Under the pieces are notes generated by a model. It saw nothing but the letters and a program-made list of their open reading frames with translations. It did not search any database and had not been told where the DNA came from. Of a stretch of 64,000 bases of DNA, positions 1 through 9,639 are shown one piece after another; positions within the stretch are counted from its first letter, which is position 1, and each line of letters opens with the position of its first letter. This DNA comes from Histomonas meleagridis (Eukaryota; Parabasalia; Tritrichomonadida; Dientamoebidae): the NCBI GenBank assembly GCA_020186115.1, contig WSYJ01000054.1:59399-123398 (forward strand), given 5' to 3'. The translations under genes and the position numbers were made by a program.

Positions 1-1
1 T

Positions 2-1084
2 AATGGAAGTGAAAAAACAATTCTAAATCTAATGACGATTTTTACATGTACACCAAAAGAAGAGATAATTGACCGAAAAATCTTACAATTTATTTTTGAA
101 ATGTCAGTTAATTTTGTTGAAGAAAATCGATTTTTAGAGATTTCTCTTAACTGCCTCACATATCTTTTGAACAGAGGCTTTGATTTTAATATTCCAGAGG
201 AAAATTTACAACAATTTGTTAATTATATTTTTAGCAAAACTATTTATAAAACTCAATCATTAGATTTACTTATCTCTTATTATACCAAACATTCCACGAA
301 GTTTCTGTATTTAATCCTTAAAGATATTTTAAATTTTTTGATTTTAAACGATAATATCGACATCAGCAAATTATTAAAAATAGTCATAAATAACAAAATG
401 AAACCGAAATACATCGAATACACATCAGTTCTATTAAATTCGAAAAACTACAAAAACATTTGTGGCTCATTAGAAATCATTGATACATATTTCCAATATT
501 TTGGCGAATTTTCACAACAAATCGCAGAGAAAATTTTAGAATTTTTTTCTTTTTCCAATGACGTCATTAATATTTATTCGATAAAAGTATTATTAAAACT
601 TCAAATTTTCACTGAGCGAATCTTCAAAGAAATATTTCAATTTCTCAAGAAAGATACAAATGTTTGTTTATGGGGAATATTTTATCTATTGGAAAACATT
701 GACAAATGGGAAATACTTCTTACAAACGAACTGTTGCACGACTTAATTACATATATACATTTGATTCCATATAAATTTTCATCGAAAGCGATTTTGATCA
801 TTCAGCAAATAATAATCAAAAATCCAAACGATTACATGTGGGCAATTGATGAGGTTATGCAATTTATTTATGATGGTGAATGTGGGCCAATGATTATCAT
901 AATCATTTTGGAACTACTGGAAAACGTTTCGTTCGATGCTGATGCAACACAAACGTTGTATGAATGTCTGTACCAGTATGAAAATGAAATTGGTGAATAT
1001 TGCAAATGTGAAAATGAAACAATTTCTTTTTTGGCTAAATTAATCATTGACTCTGTGAACTTTTACTTCGAAGATATTCAGTAA
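2..1084 (+). CDS. ARM/HEAT-like helical repeat protein, 5'-partial
   Basis: The reading frame is open to the left edge of the window, so the start is missing; the first ATG inside the window is at 32. The visible 360 or so residues are almost entirely amphipathic helices rich in Leu, Ile, Phe and Asn, spaced like ARM or HEAT repeats, with no catalytic motif. Such alpha-solenoids usually bind other proteins. It resembles in style the two other ARM-like proteins in this window (26419-27738 and 43436-44872). The stop lies in the context TAAAA, matching the trichomonad habit of placing the polyadenylation signal TAAA at the stop codon. Function is not recognisable. Confidence 0.75.
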   Translation, partial: NGSEKTILNLMTIFTCTPKEEIIDRKILQFIFEMSVNFVEENRFLEISLNCLTYLLNRGFDFNIPEENLQQFVNYIFSKTIYKTQSLDLLISYYTKHSTKFLYLILKDILNFLILNDNIDISKLLKIVINNKMKPKYIEYTSVLLNSKNYKNICGSLEIIDTYFQYFGEFSQQIAEKILEFFSFSNDVINIYSIKVLLKLQIFTERIFKEIFQFLKKDTNVCLWGIFYLLENIDKWEILLTNELLHDLITYIHLIPYKFSSKAILIIQQIIIKNPNDYMWAIDEVMQFIYDGECGPMIIIIILELLENVSFDADATQTLYECLYQYENEIGEYCKCENETISFLAKLIIDSVNFYFEDIQ

Positions 1085-1389
1085 AAGTGATTTTTTGATT
1101 TTTTTTTACATGATCTACTTGTGACACCGTTTATGTTTGGCGAACGTTATATGTTACAGTAAATAAATTGTTTTAAGGCGTTTGTCTACAACAATAAAAA
1201 CTCTTAATATATATTGTTAATATTAAATTCATTCGGAGTATGGTGTTTAGGCAGATATTTGCTTCAAATTTGTAGTTGATTTAAAACTTTTTTTATGGTC
1301 TGTAAATGAACTTGTAGAAATATTGAAACTTCAAAATTACTTATTGGACTATTTCAAAACAATATTTGGAAATTGTATTTAATTATTTT

Positions 1390-1665
1390 AATGAAGCCAT
1401 ATAAAGGTTATACAAAAAAGTTAAATTAATTCTGAACGAAAGGGAATCGATGTTAACATACGTTAAAGCAAAAGATATTTATTTATTTAATTTTTTATGT
1501 GTTTTAATGATTTAATGTATCACAATAATATTTGGAAACCATTTGGATTATTTTATACAGCACTTACGAAGACATGTAAGCTTTGTTATGTGGAAGTTGT
1601 TAAATTACATCTTGAACAATGAACTGACATTTTTATTAAAGATATTTATTTGTTCTATATAATAT
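1390..1665 (+). pseudogene. Decayed ankyrin modules with spacer
   Basis: Two degenerate ankyrin units can be read on the plus strand. The first gives VKLILNERES followed by VKAKDIY after small frame breaks. The second starts at 1557 (TAL, then VEVVKLHLEQ) and hits a stop where a Gly is expected. Between them lies the same AT-rich spacer that separates modules in the array at 5102-6329, including AATAATATTTGGAAA. This is a dead relative of that family in opposite orientation. The rest of 1085-1800 shows nothing I can name. Confidence 0.6.
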
Positions 1666-1800
1666 TTTTTTTTATTTTAATTTATCATTTAAAACACATG
1701 AATTCATCTTATAAAGTTACGCGAAAACAAATTTATTGATTTAATTTAATATTTCCAATTTCACTTTATCTATAACATAAACATTTAACTAAACAGCGAA

Positions 1801-4224
1801 TTATTTACCGAAATCGATCAGTGGTATTGTTGTCATATCGTTACCGCTTTCCAACTTATTTGACGCGAACACTGAAATCCTTTTTCCGTCGGTGTTGAAA
1901 GCCTCCGCCAGACTCTTTGATAATTCGTTTAACTTTGTTCCCATCTCTACACCTAATCCTGGCTCCTCGTCGATGTACATTTGCATTGTTGCGAATACCG
2001 ACGGCAATCCGAATACTCTATCAGCGGCCTCCGGCGGCGGCGCAGTCGGCGGAACGATTCCGTATTTTCCACTTGTTGCGATGTACTCCGTCACCATCGA
2101 CGCCAACGGGTCAACGGATGTATCTATTGTTGTTCGCGATGCCAATGTGAACAATGACGGCACTGTGTTAATGAAAGCTGTATCGAACAAAGAGTCATTA
2201 ATATGATCATTAACTTTATATGGCGGGTTTATAATTCTCGTTTGGAAGTCGCCGTATAAAGTTAAGTATAAATATAATCGTTTATGTTGTGTACTGAATG
2301 GTCTTTTCCGTAACAAACGATTATTAATTCGTTTAACTTCATCATAATGACGAAATGGTATTAAGTCTTTGATCACTGAATTAAATGCTAAGATATGTGG
2401 CGATAACATTAAACATTCGTAGAACCATAACATTTGTTCTGGATCATTAATTTCACATTTGTCGATATATACTTCAGCTATTGTTGGCGATTCACTTATG
2501 AAATGTAAAAACTTTTTAGCGGCCGAATCTTGGATATAATTCGATGATATATTTATCGATGTTAACCCATAGATGTTAAATAACATATCAATTAATGAAT
2601 CCATGACATCGGGATTAGTAATAGTGCATACGTCACATAATGATAAACCCCAAAGTTCTCGTGTTGAAAAGAAGTTACTAAAATCGGTAAAACATTTCTC
2701 GACTTCTTTCGAGAAACAACCAGAGATAGATAAGTGCATTAATTTATGTTGTGTGTTTTCATTCGTTAATGGAGTTTGAGTTTCTAAAAAGCGTAAAAAC
2801 TCGTTAAATGATTTGGAATCGAATTTGTTATAACTCATATTTAACTCAGTGATTGATGGATGAAAACTTTCTAATGGTAATAAGTTAAAGAATTCATCCC
2901 ATGGAATAGTTAAATGTGTTTTGTCGAGTTCTAATACTAATGGAAACTTTCGTGAACGTCGACAAATTGTTGATAAGAATGATGACAATGAATTCGGTAT
3001 CCAATTTGAGTCTCCAACATTTAAATGGATTAAGTTCTCTGGTAATGAATCATCTCGTAACATTACTTCTTGTCCATAATTACGTCGCATTGATAATCGT
3101 TGTAACTTATTATTAGTGTTGGATAACATTGTCATGAAATTACATATATCAATTCCACAGTTTTCGATTATTAATTGCCGTAATTCAATGGACTCTAAAA
3201 TGTTCTTAATGAATGATATAATGGATATTTCACATTTCAAATCAATGAATCCAATTGTTGTGATTCCTGATAAAAATGTCGAATTCTCTAAACACTTTCG
3301 AAAGATTTGCATTAATTGCTCCGTTAAAATCGGCTTGACGCTCTTAAATATTATGGTGTTGATGGAATATGTAACTTGTTTCATGGACATTAAGAAATCA
3401 ATAACAAAGTTTGTCGAACAATGATTGATTCGAAGACAGTTCAAATGATTATATGTGTTACGTTTAACATGAATGCCTTTGAAATTGGCACTGTTATAAC
3501 CTTTTAAGGTAATGCTAATGAGTTTGTTATAGTTGGAAAATGTCCACGTGATGATATTACCTAAGTTTTGTGGTGAAAAATCTTCAAGAATTATCGAAGA
3601 AAGATTTGGCTCAAGAGATAACGCAAAGAATAATGGCGTGGGTGATTTGATGGAAGCGCGTTGGAATTTAATTGACTTGTGCGGATTGGAATCATATTTA
3701 TTTATTATTGATGATATGGTTGGATCAATATCTTGTGATTTGGAAACAGAGGCTGCAACGTATCGATGCAAAAGTATATGTGGTGGACGACTTTTTGGTG
3801 GAAGTTGACTATTTGCATCTGGTATTAAATTTAATCCTGTAACAGATTCAACATCAACATTCCAAGTAATATACTTGTATTGACGGTAAAGATTGGTCAT
3901 AAGTTGGCCACTTTCTGGAAAGTTTAAAAGATAAACATTTTCACCATTTGAACTTTTAAATATAAGTTTTAATTCTTCTTGTGAACATGAACAACTTATT
4001 AAATCAAAAATAGAAAGGACTGTCTCACGGTCATAACTAGAGCGAACACGTGATTTAGAAAATATATAAAGACAAGATTCAGTTAATAATACATACCTTT
4101 GCTTCTTCTTTTGTGAAATTACAAGGAAAACTTCACCAGCCCATTGCTGAGTTTCGCTTTTATCTACACATTGCTCAAGTAACTTTTGAGCAATTTCAGG
4201 TTTAAGTGGGATGAAAGAAGTCAT
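1801..4224 (-). CDS. LRR protein with N-terminal PH-like region, CARMIL-like
   Basis: 807 residues, ATG start at 4224. Residues 1-120 look like a PH-type fold (alternating strands, YVLLTESCLYIF). Residues about 200-650 carry irregular ribonuclease-inhibitor-type leucine-rich repeats such as LIHLNVGDSNW, ITELNMSYNKFD and LTSINISSNYIQDSAAKKF. This PH-plus-LRR order is that of CARMIL/LRRC16 proteins, which regulate actin capping protein at membranes. The C-terminal part is low-complexity and no capping-protein-interaction motif was recognised, so the CARMIL role is inference. A paralogue of the same layout lies at 47724-50021. A palindrome-like AACGGC element lies 37 nt upstream of the start. 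Confidence 0.75.
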   Translation of the reverse strand: MTSFIPLKPEIAQKLLEQCVDKSETQQWAGEVFLVISQKKKQRYVLLTESCLYIFSKSRVRSSYDRETVLSIFDLISCSCSQEELKLIFKSSNGENVYLLNFPESGQLMTNLYRQYKYITWNVDVESVTGLNLIPDANSQLPPKSRPPHILLHRYVAASVSKSQDIDPTISSIINKYDSNPHKSIKFQRASIKSPTPLFFALSLEPNLSSIILEDFSPQNLGNIITWTFSNYNKLISITLKGYNSANFKGIHVKRNTYNHLNCLRINHCSTNFVIDFLMSMKQVTYSINTIIFKSVKPILTEQLMQIFRKCLENSTFLSGITTIGFIDLKCEISIISFIKNILESIELRQLIIENCGIDICNFMTMLSNTNNKLQRLSMRRNYGQEVMLRDDSLPENLIHLNVGDSNWIPNSLSSFLSTICRRSRKFPLVLELDKTHLTIPWDEFFNLLPLESFHPSITELNMSYNKFDSKSFNEFLRFLETQTPLTNENTQHKLMHLSISGCFSKEVEKCFTDFSNFFSTRELWGLSLCDVCTITNPDVMDSLIDMLFNIYGLTSINISSNYIQDSAAKKFLHFISESPTIAEVYIDKCEINDPEQMLWFYECLMLSPHILAFNSVIKDLIPFRHYDEVKRINNRLLRKRPFSTQHKRLYLYLTLYGDFQTRIINPPYKVNDHINDSLFDTAFINTVPSLFTLASRTTIDTSVDPLASMVTEYIATSGKYGIVPPTAPPPEAADRVFGLPSVFATMQMYIDEEPGLGVEMGTKLNELSKSLAEAFNTDGKRISVFASNKLESGNDMTTIPLIDFGK

Positions 4225-4260
4225 TTTTTTGTTTTACAAAATAATTCATAAGTTTACATA

Positions 4261-4266
4261 AACGGC
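4261..4266. promoter_or_regulatory. AACGGC element upstream of the LRR gene
   Basis: AACGGC on the plus strand (GCCGTT on the coding strand), 37 nt before the start at 4224. The same hexamer class recurs close upstream of several genes here and resembles the Myb-recognised AACG core elements known from trichomonad promoters. Confidence 0.35.
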
Positions 4267-4376
4267 TTGGGGCGCCCTAAGTATGAAAAGAAAAAATATG
4301 GTATTAAAAACATTTAGTAATTTTGTGAAATATCAAAAAATCTGACTAAAACCAAACTGTCAGAACCATACGTAAT

Positions 4377-4676
4377 TTATTCGCTTTCTTCGTTTTTGTT
4401 ATCTGGAAATTTTATATTCAGAAATGTTTGGACTTGACTTGCATAATATGCATGTGCTAGATCATCTGAACTTATGCTCTCGGGTTTATATGGGGTGTAA
4501 TCTTTAATTTCATCCTTATCTGATGAAATGATTAAAGCTTCTTCTGGTGGAATTTTGTTCGCCCACTCAGATGAGTCGTATTTATCCGGGAGGTGTGTTG
4601 TTAGTCCTATCATGTATTTTTCAAGAACTTGTTCAAAGTTCTCAAGTTGGAACTGAAATCTTTTTTTCCCTTCCAT
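4377..4676 (-). CDS. Small acidic protein of unknown function
   Basis: 99 residues, ATG at 4676. The protein is hydrophilic and acidic, starts MEGKKRFQFQLENFEQVLEK and ends in a charged tail (PDNKNEESE). It has no membrane segment, signal peptide or recognised motif. It sits 152 bp upstream of the LRR/CARMIL-like gene in the same orientation. A TTTCACTTCA element (4682-4691, reading TGAAGTGAAA on the coding strand) lies 5 nt before the start and recurs upstream of three other genes. The amino-acid composition looks like real coding sequence rather than noise, but no homologue is recognised. Confidence 0.6.
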   Translation of the reverse strand: MEGKKRFQFQLENFEQVLEKYMIGLTTHLPDKYDSSEWANKIPPEEALIISSDKDEIKDYTPYKPESISSDDLAHAYYASQVQTFLNIKFPDNKNEESE

Positions 4677-4845
4677 TGTTGTTTCACTTCACATTTCATT
4701 TCAGAAATAATTAATGTTAGTGAACAAAGAAAAATATTAAAAAAAAAAAAAATTTGAAATTCTTAAATCTTGAAATACTACAAAACAAGAGGAAAATTAT
4801 GATATTTATATAATATTTTATTTTTGAGATTAAAAATCATATTTT

Positions 4846-5040
4846 TCATTGCTGGGAAAATAATTTGGTAATATTTACATAACCACTTATAGATGCTAAA
4901 TTAAGTGCTGTATTAAATAATTTGCAGATTCCCCATGTATTCTTAAAATATATCAAATTATTAAAATAAATTTTAAATAAAAGAAATAAATATCTTTAGC
5001 ATTAATATCAATTCCTTCTTGTTGGAGAATACAACAAAAT
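4846..5040 (-). pseudogene. Decayed extra ankyrin tail downstream of the array
   Basis: Past the stop at 5102, minus-strand reading still finds an ankyrin module end (ILQQEGIDINAKDIY, about 4985-5035). An AT-rich spacer follows, then a module TALNLASISGYVNITKLF that ends at a stop at 4846-4848. The first module lacks its beginning, so this is a broken leftover duplication of the array. Confidence 0.6.
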
Positions 5041-5101
5041 TTTATCAATAAAAGAATGTTCACTTATTAACTACAAAACAACAAATATTAAACAATTCTT
5101 T

Positions 5102-6329
5102 TTATTTATTTAGAAACAAAAAATAAGTTAAAGCTAACGCGATTAATCCTATTCCAATAGCTTTCCTAAAAGCTCGATAAAATTTTTGCCTACGAATCAG
5201 CTTTGCTATTTCATTATGATGCAAGCGATCTGCTAACAGAAGTGCTGTATTAAATAATTTAAATAATTTCTAAATATTATTTTGAAATATAAAATTCTTA
5301 AAACTAATATTAAACAAAACAAACACATATCTTTAACATCAATATCAATTCCTTTTTGCTCAAGAAGTAATTCAACTATTTTTTTATAATCATATACAGA
5401 TGCCAATATAAGTGCTGTTCTAAATAATTTAAATAATTTCCAAATATTATTTTGAAATATCAAATTATCAACACAAATTTTAAATAAAACAAATAAATAT
5501 CTTTAGCATTAATATCAATTTCTTCTTGTTCAAGAAGTAATTTAACTGTTTCTATATGACCTTTTTTGGAAGCGAGCATTAGAGCTGTTCTAAATGATTT
5601 AAATACATTCCAAAAATTATAAAAAAAATATAAATATTTAATATTGATATAAAATAAAACAAATAAATATTTTTAGCATTGATATCAATTCCTTTTTGTT
5701 TAAGTAAAATTTCAACAATTTCCGAGGAACCATTTTCAGCTGCAACCATGAGTGGTGTTACAAATATCATGAATAATTTCTAAAAATTAATAGTAAATAA
5801 AGTTTATAAGACTAAAATCACTTTTGGCATTAAAATTAATGCCATCTTTAGAAAGGAGTAGTTTTACTATTTCTATATTTTCATTCTTGATTGCACTCAT
5901 TAGTGCTGTCATGAATAATATAAATAATCTCCTAATATTAATTTAAAACGCCAAGTAATTGAAATAAATTCGAAATAAATTTAATGAAAACTAGCTTTAA
6001 TATTAACATCGATTCCTTCTTTTTCAAGAAGTAATTTACTAATTTCATTGTAGTTATTTTCAATTGCCAAAATAAGTGCTGTAAATAATTTGAATAAATT
6101 CCAAATAATTTTTCAAAATATAAAATTCTTTGCTAAAACACCCAACAAAACAAACAAATAGTTTTACAATTTATATCAATCTTTTCTTGTTTAAGTAGTA
6201 ATTTTACTATTTCTAAATTTCCGTTTTGTGATGCCTTCATTAATGCAGTCCAAAATACTATAAATAATTATTAAAAGATAATTTTAAATATAAAATTAAT
6301 AGAACAAATATAAAATAAAAAGTATAAAT
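5102..6329 (-). repeat. Array of 90-nt ankyrin modules separated by 61-83-nt AT-rich spacers
   Basis: Reading the minus strand from the end of the DUF3447/ankyrin ORF, six modules are each exactly 90 nt (30 codons, TxLxxA...IVxLLL...GIDINxKx). They lie at 6160-6249, 5993-6082, 5820-5909, 5669-5758, 5499-5588 and 5329-5418. A terminal module of 147 nt lies at 5102-5248. Every module is free of stops in the TAL frame. Spacers from first to last are 80, 77, 83, 61, 80, 80 and 80 nt. They contain stops or shift the frame, and most share ATTTATTTGTTTT near the 5' end and AATATTTGGAAATTATT near the 3' end. The terminal module ends ADRLHHNEIAKLIRRQKFYR, then a hydrophobic helix (AIGIGLIALALTYFLFL) and a stop. 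This pattern would make one continuous ankyrin protein if the spacers were removed. They lack the GTATGT...ACTAACACACAG signals of known trichomonad introns. Alternatives are a non-canonical intron class, or a silent or decaying cassette array. Confidence 0.8.
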
Positions 6330-7535
6330 ATTTTTAACATTAATATCAATTCCGTCTTGTTCGAAAATATACTTAAATAGTTCTATGTTTCCTGATTCTG
6401 CTGAATATACCAATATATCTTTTGGAAGTTGATTTTTTATAAGGAAATATTTGATTAAAAATATATTACCAATTTGTGCTGATTCATTAATAAGATTAAT
6501 ATTTTTATTATATATTTTCATTCCTTCTTTTAATAAAAAAGAAAGTATTTCATAGTTGCTAAAGTTTATGCATATCCAACCAAGTTCTATTAAATCTCTG
6601 GTTTGAATAATTTGCCTACCTTCAACATCATCATAAACATCATAAAATTTTTGTAATTTGTTTTCAAAAATATATCTAAAGATATCATTTTGATGGAATT
6701 TAATTGCTGTTTCATATGCATCTTTAAATGATGAATGATTTTGTTCACATAAATGAATGATTTCTTCATTTCCACTTGCAACTGCATATTTACCTGTATT
6801 TTCTACATTTACATTGTTCATAAGTAAATATTTGAAACATTTTACAGATCCAAAGAATGCTGCATATTCAATTAATGTAACATAATATTGATTAATAAAT
6901 GAACATCTTTCATAAGGAGACGGTGTAATTCTTTGATTAAAATCAAAATTAGTTTGTGATGATATTTCTTGAAGTTTTTCTATTTCATCATATCGAATTA
7001 TTTTAGCAATTTCATTTTCATTGACTCCTTCTTTAACATATTTCTTATGAAGTTCCCAATTGTTCCTTGAAAGCTCTTCAAAATTTTTTCTGTAATGAGA
7101 GTAAAAATATTTTTTTATTTTATTTTTATCTTCTGTTTTGTAATGTGCAAAGTATGGTGATGAAATATTTTTAGTAACATTTTTATCAATTAAATTTTTC
7201 TCAATCATCTTTTCAATAATAAAATATGCATCATGTGATTTGATTTTAATGATTTGGTCAATAAAAATATCAATAATTTTTGGAATACTTTTGTCCATTT
7301 CTTCTTCTTTTGTTTGAATTAATTTTAAATAATTTATGAATTTATATATTTCATTATTTTGCTTACAAAATGCCGAATAAACGATTTTACAAATTGTGAA
7401 ATTAAATGAATAAGGGAAATTTGGATCGAACAAATTTAAAGTTTGTTGAACTGAATTCTCCATATTATCTTCAGTTAAATGGAATATTAATTTTTGGAGT
7501 GAATTAAGCATGCTTTCAAAATTAATCACTTCCAT
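6258..7535 (-). CDS. DUF3447-type ankyrin protein, first ORF of the array gene
   Basis: 425 residues as a single ORF, ATG at 7535. Residues 1-200 are a helical N-terminal domain of the kind found in the large trichomonad ankyrin family with DUF3447 (KFINYLKLIQTKEEEMDKS). From about 215 on, degenerate ankyrin repeats follow (EYAAFFGSVKCFKYLLMNNV, SGNEEIIHLCEQNHSSFKDA, YSAESGNIELFKYIFEQDGI). The last module ends DINVKN at 6330. The final 24 residues before the stop at 6258 are spacer-derived (FYFIFVLLILYLKL...). The true protein may therefore continue into the module array at 5102-6249 if the first spacer is removed. Ankyrin proteins bind partner proteins; no enzymatic motif is seen. Confidence 0.8.
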   Translation of the reverse strand: MEVINFESMLNSLQKLIFHLTEDNMENSVQQTLNLFDPNFPYSFNFTICKIVYSAFCKQNNEIYKFINYLKLIQTKEEEMDKSIPKIIDIFIDQIIKIKSHDAYFIIEKMIEKNLIDKNVTKNISSPYFAHYKTEDKNKIKKYFYSHYRKNFEELSRNNWELHKKYVKEGVNENEIAKIIRYDEIEKLQEISSQTNFDFNQRITPSPYERCSFINQYYVTLIEYAAFFGSVKCFKYLLMNNVNVENTGKYAVASGNEEIIHLCEQNHSSFKDAYETAIKFHQNDIFRYIFENKLQKFYDVYDDVEGRQIIQTRDLIELGWICINFSNYEILSFLLKEGMKIYNKNINLINESAQIGNIFLIKYFLIKNQLPKDILVYSAESGNIELFKYIFEQDGIDINVKNIYTFYFIFVLLILYLKLSFNNYL

Positions 7536-7865
7536 CTTTTATTGCAGCAAATTTAAAGTATCAGAGACGGTTTTATTACAGATTTGAAATCGAAAGCTCT
7601 CATAGAAAATATTGAATATCAGATATGCATTGAATTTTTAAGCTGTTAGGAAATAGAAAATGCGGAATTTAATTAAGATATGATCAATACATGGGATTAA
7701 ACAGAGATTTCGAGAATTCGATGCATCAATTATCACTTTGAAAATTAATTCAAATAATTTATAATGGAAAACAATTTTAATGATCAGTTATCTAGGAATG
7801 AAAAATAAATAAAGAAACAAAATATAAAATGAAATATTTAATGATGTTTTGATGAAGAAAAAATC

Positions 7866-8462
7866 TTATTTCTTTTGGAGCAAATGCTCAACATCAACAT
7901 TAACACAATTGAGAATAGATGGATTTGCTCTGGCTGCGCCAAGGAATTCGTCATAAGAAATAACACCATTATCATCAGTATCAATTTGACGATATGTTTC
8001 TTCAACAGATTGATTCAATTGTTCAAGCGTAAGCTTTACAGAGCCATTTTCCTTCATGCTTAAGGCTAAAACACTTTTAAGCTCTTGTCTTTCAATTGTT
8101 CCATTTCCATCAACGTCAAAGAGTCCGAAACAGAACTTTGCCTTTTCGTCTATCGAAGCTCTTGGACAAATTGAAGAAAGACCTTTAACATACTCAGGGA
8201 ATTCAATTGTTGCACTATTATCGCGATCAAATGCAGCAAATATGCGCTGAGCAAAGCCAACGCTTCTGAGGCCCAATGCTTCCTTGAACTCTTCCATGTC
8301 TATAGTACCATCGTCATGGCCCAATTTGCTCAGATATCCATACTTTTCAAAGAGAATGTTGATTTCTTCTTCGCTAAAGTGAGTGCTTGCTACCAAATCA
8401 GAGACAAGCTTCTTGGTTAACTTGGTCTTTTTGACTTTGATTTTGCTTCCATCGTTTCCCAT
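7866..8462 (-). CDS. Calcineurin B-like EF-hand protein
   Basis: 198 residues from the ATG at 8462; an upstream in-frame extension has no ATG and was not used. The start MGNDGS fits N-terminal myristoylation, as in calcineurin B. Four EF-hand positions are visible. The first is degenerate (LGHDDGTIDMEEF). The others are good: DRDNSATIEFPEY, DVDGNGTIERQEL and DTDDNGVISYDEF, with acidic residues at the calcium positions. Length and layout match the regulatory B subunit of the calcium-dependent phosphatase calcineurin; a related calcium sensor (CBL-like) is possible. The start is 183 bp from that of a broken kinase gene in the opposite direction. Confidence 0.85.
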   Translation of the reverse strand: MGNDGSKIKVKKTKLTKKLVSDLVASTHFSEEEINILFEKYGYLSKLGHDDGTIDMEEFKEALGLRSVGFAQRIFAAFDRDNSATIEFPEYVKGLSSICPRASIDEKAKFCFGLFDVDGNGTIERQELKSVLALSMKENGSVKLTLEQLNQSVEETYRQIDTDDNGVISYDEFLGAARANPSILNCVNVDVEHLLQKK

Positions 8463-8645
8463 CCAAAAAATGAAGTAAAACGAACAAAAAATCAATTCAA
8501 ATTTGAATGGTCGTAAATTGGTTTTTATTGAAAAATCCGGTGACTTTTTGAAAAGTATACTTTTACCGTTCCAATTGTCCGTAACAAACGATTTTTCAAT
8601 AAAAACGATGTCGTTGGGGTGGTGCAAATTGTACGTTAGGATTTC

Positions 8646-9432
8646 ATGCGCTACAAAAAAATCAAAATAATAGAAAAAGGAACATATGGATCTGTATGTC
8701 TAGGAGAAGATAAAGAAAGTAATGACTTGGTTGCTATTAAAGAATGTGCCTATTCAACAACAACAAATCGTGAAATAAATGCTTTATTAAATCTAAAGCA
8801 TGATCATATTGTTAAATTATTAGATAAAATATATGAAAAAGATAAGGTCCTTCTTGTATATGAATAATTTGGAATCGATCTTTTTACATTTATACTTAGA
8901 AATCATCCTTTATCAATCGAATTAATTAAAAAAACAATGAGAGAATTGCTTTGCGCTATTTGTTATATTCACCAAAAAGGATGGATACACAGAGATTTAA
9001 CATCCACAAATATATTGATTAATGAGGAATTCACAATTAAAATATGTGATTTCGGTCTTTCAAAAGAAATAAATCAAAGACCACACACGCCTAAAATGTG
9101 TACATTGCAATATTCAGCACCTGAAATTCTCATAGGTGCTACGAATTACACAAATAGTGTTGACATATGGAGTTGTGGGTGTATATTTATAGAACTTATT
9201 TTAGGAAAATTAGCTTTTGATGAAGAGTCAGAGGTTAAAATCCTCCGCCAACAATTGTTATTACTTGGTACTCCGAATTTATGGCCAGAACTTCCACCTT
9301 CAATCAAATTACCATCATTTCCATCAAAACTTTCATCCATATTTCCAAGTTCATTTCCACCTGAAGCAATAGATTTTGCAGAATCTAGATAGGGTTAACC
9401 CTTTTTTGAGATACTCATTCAAATAAAACTAA
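8646..9432 (+). pseudogene. CDK-like protein kinase with in-frame stop and broken C-terminus
   Basis: Starts MRYKKIKIIEKGTYGSVCLG (Gly-rich loop), with VAIKE lysine, HRDLTSTNIL catalytic loop, DFGLS and a truncated APE segment (SAPEIL). An in-frame TAA at 8865-8867 falls where CDK-type kinases have a Tyr or Phe (VYE-stop-FGIDL), and the same frame continues to 9392. The C-lobe ends early: after a stop at 9390-9392, PFFEILIQIK can be read in the same frame past two further stops, matching the usual end of the kinase domain. The Lys of the HRDLK motif is Thr. This is an inactivated kinase copy unless the stop is read through or is a sequencing error. Confidence 0.8.
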
Positions 9433-9639
9433 TGATATATCTAAGGGTAATTTTCAAACTGTTCTCAGGAGAAAAAATTGTTTTCACTAAAATTTTGTTT
9501 TATCCAAATTTAAATGCTTTTGAAATGCTATTTCAAATTTTGTGAAGCGGTTTGTTTTCAATTCCAATAAAAATTTTTGCTTCATTTTTTTCAGAGATTA
9601 ATGCGGTTATGTGATCTTCCACCTGACTGAACCATAAAA

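Noticed and set aside
5102-6329. Regular repeats with uniform spacers resembling a CRISPR array
   Set aside because: The repeats are protein-coding ankyrin modules of 90 nt that vary at the DNA level; the genome is eukaryotic and no cas genes are present.
8463-8627. N-terminal extension of the calcineurin B-like protein
   Set aside because: The extension opens with TTG and would bury the MGNDGS myristoylation start.
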